Origin: Mobilitalea sp.
Lineage (GTDB): Bacteria > Bacillota_A > Clostridia > Lachnospirales > Lachnospiraceae
Assembly (NCBI GenBank): GCA_029974875.1
Contig: JARKQP010000236.1
Coordinates: 1 to 13,716, forward strand
DNA: 13,716 nucleotides
Direction of reading: 5' to 3'
The notes under the pieces are model-generated. The model did not search any database. It was not told the DNA's origin and saw only the letters and a list, made by a program, of their open reading frames with translations. Below are positions 13,670-13,716 of this stretch, piece after piece. The translations under genes were made by a program, and so were the position numbers. Each line of letters opens with the position of its first letter. The stretch's first letter is position 1.

Positions 13670-13716
13670 CGATATTTAAGCTTTATTTTGATAAGGATGC
13701 CGAGGAAGCGTGGATC
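13666..13716 (+). CDS. DUF2812-type membrane protein, 5' fragment
   Basis: ATG overlaps the PadR stop (ATGA) and 17 codons are seen before the window ends: MTIFKLYFDKDAEEAWI. This start (FKL-F-D---EE-W) is typical of DUF2812 proteins, which often follow PadR regulators in Firmicutes and carry later membrane helices. Too little is present for certainty; the assignment rests on the short motif and the PadR coupling. Confidence 0.6.
   Translation, partial: MTIFKLYFDKDAEEAWI

Overview
The window looks like chromosomal DNA of a low-GC, flagellated Gram-positive anaerobe of the Clostridia, probably Lachnospiraceae. The reasons are AT-rich intergenic DNA with sigma-A boxes, strong GGAGG-type ribosome binding sites, a YesM/YesN two-component pair, an Lsa-like ABC-F protein, a clostridial flagellin and a PadR/DUF2812 pair. 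This is an inference from gene content; there is no rRNA or other phylogenetic marker.

Layout, left to right. (1) The 3' tail of an unidentified gene, then a promoter with an inverted repeat across its -10, then a plus-strand operon of a YesM-type membrane histidine kinase (134-1831) and a YesN-type AraC response regulator (1849-3423). A hairpin at 3440-3475 separates it from the converging genes. (2) A minus-strand block: an AAA/DUF4143 ATPase with its own promoter (3473-4768); an Lsa-like ABC-F ribosome-protection protein (4930-6669); about 700 bp without an intact gene upstream of it; and a Fic-domain protein (7375-8220). The 700-bp stretch reads as a long regulatory leader: promoter, tiny uORFs, a degenerate small membrane ORF whose stop lies in the loop of an intrinsic terminator, then a 17-bp tandem array and a strong ribosome binding site. 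(3) A single plus-strand flagellin (8513-9829) with a consensus sigma-A promoter, which overlaps a possible gene remnant on the other strand. (4) A minus-strand pair, MurL-like (11498-12871) then MurD-like (9903-11246). Together they suggest the alternative route that puts D-glutamate into peptidoglycan: L-Glu is ligated to UDP-MurNAc-L-Ala (MurD2) and the product is then epimerised (MurL). The MurD copy lacks the usual lysines for D-Glu binding, which supports this. (5) Three copies of an ~81-86 bp intergenic repeat with internal hairpins (about 12900-13140), upstream of murL. (6) A plus-strand PadR regulator (13352-13669) overlapping by ATGA the start of a DUF2812-type gene that leaves the window. 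Its promoter carries two identical operators, AATATATC-N7-GATATATT, 24 bp apart.

The most interesting points are the MurD2/MurL pair in a probable Firmicute, the elaborate leader of the ABC-F gene, the twin PadR operators, and two minisatellites (17 bp non-coding, 15 bp coding) in and next to the same ABC-F gene. Nothing in the window amounts to a clearly new multi-gene defence or mobile system.
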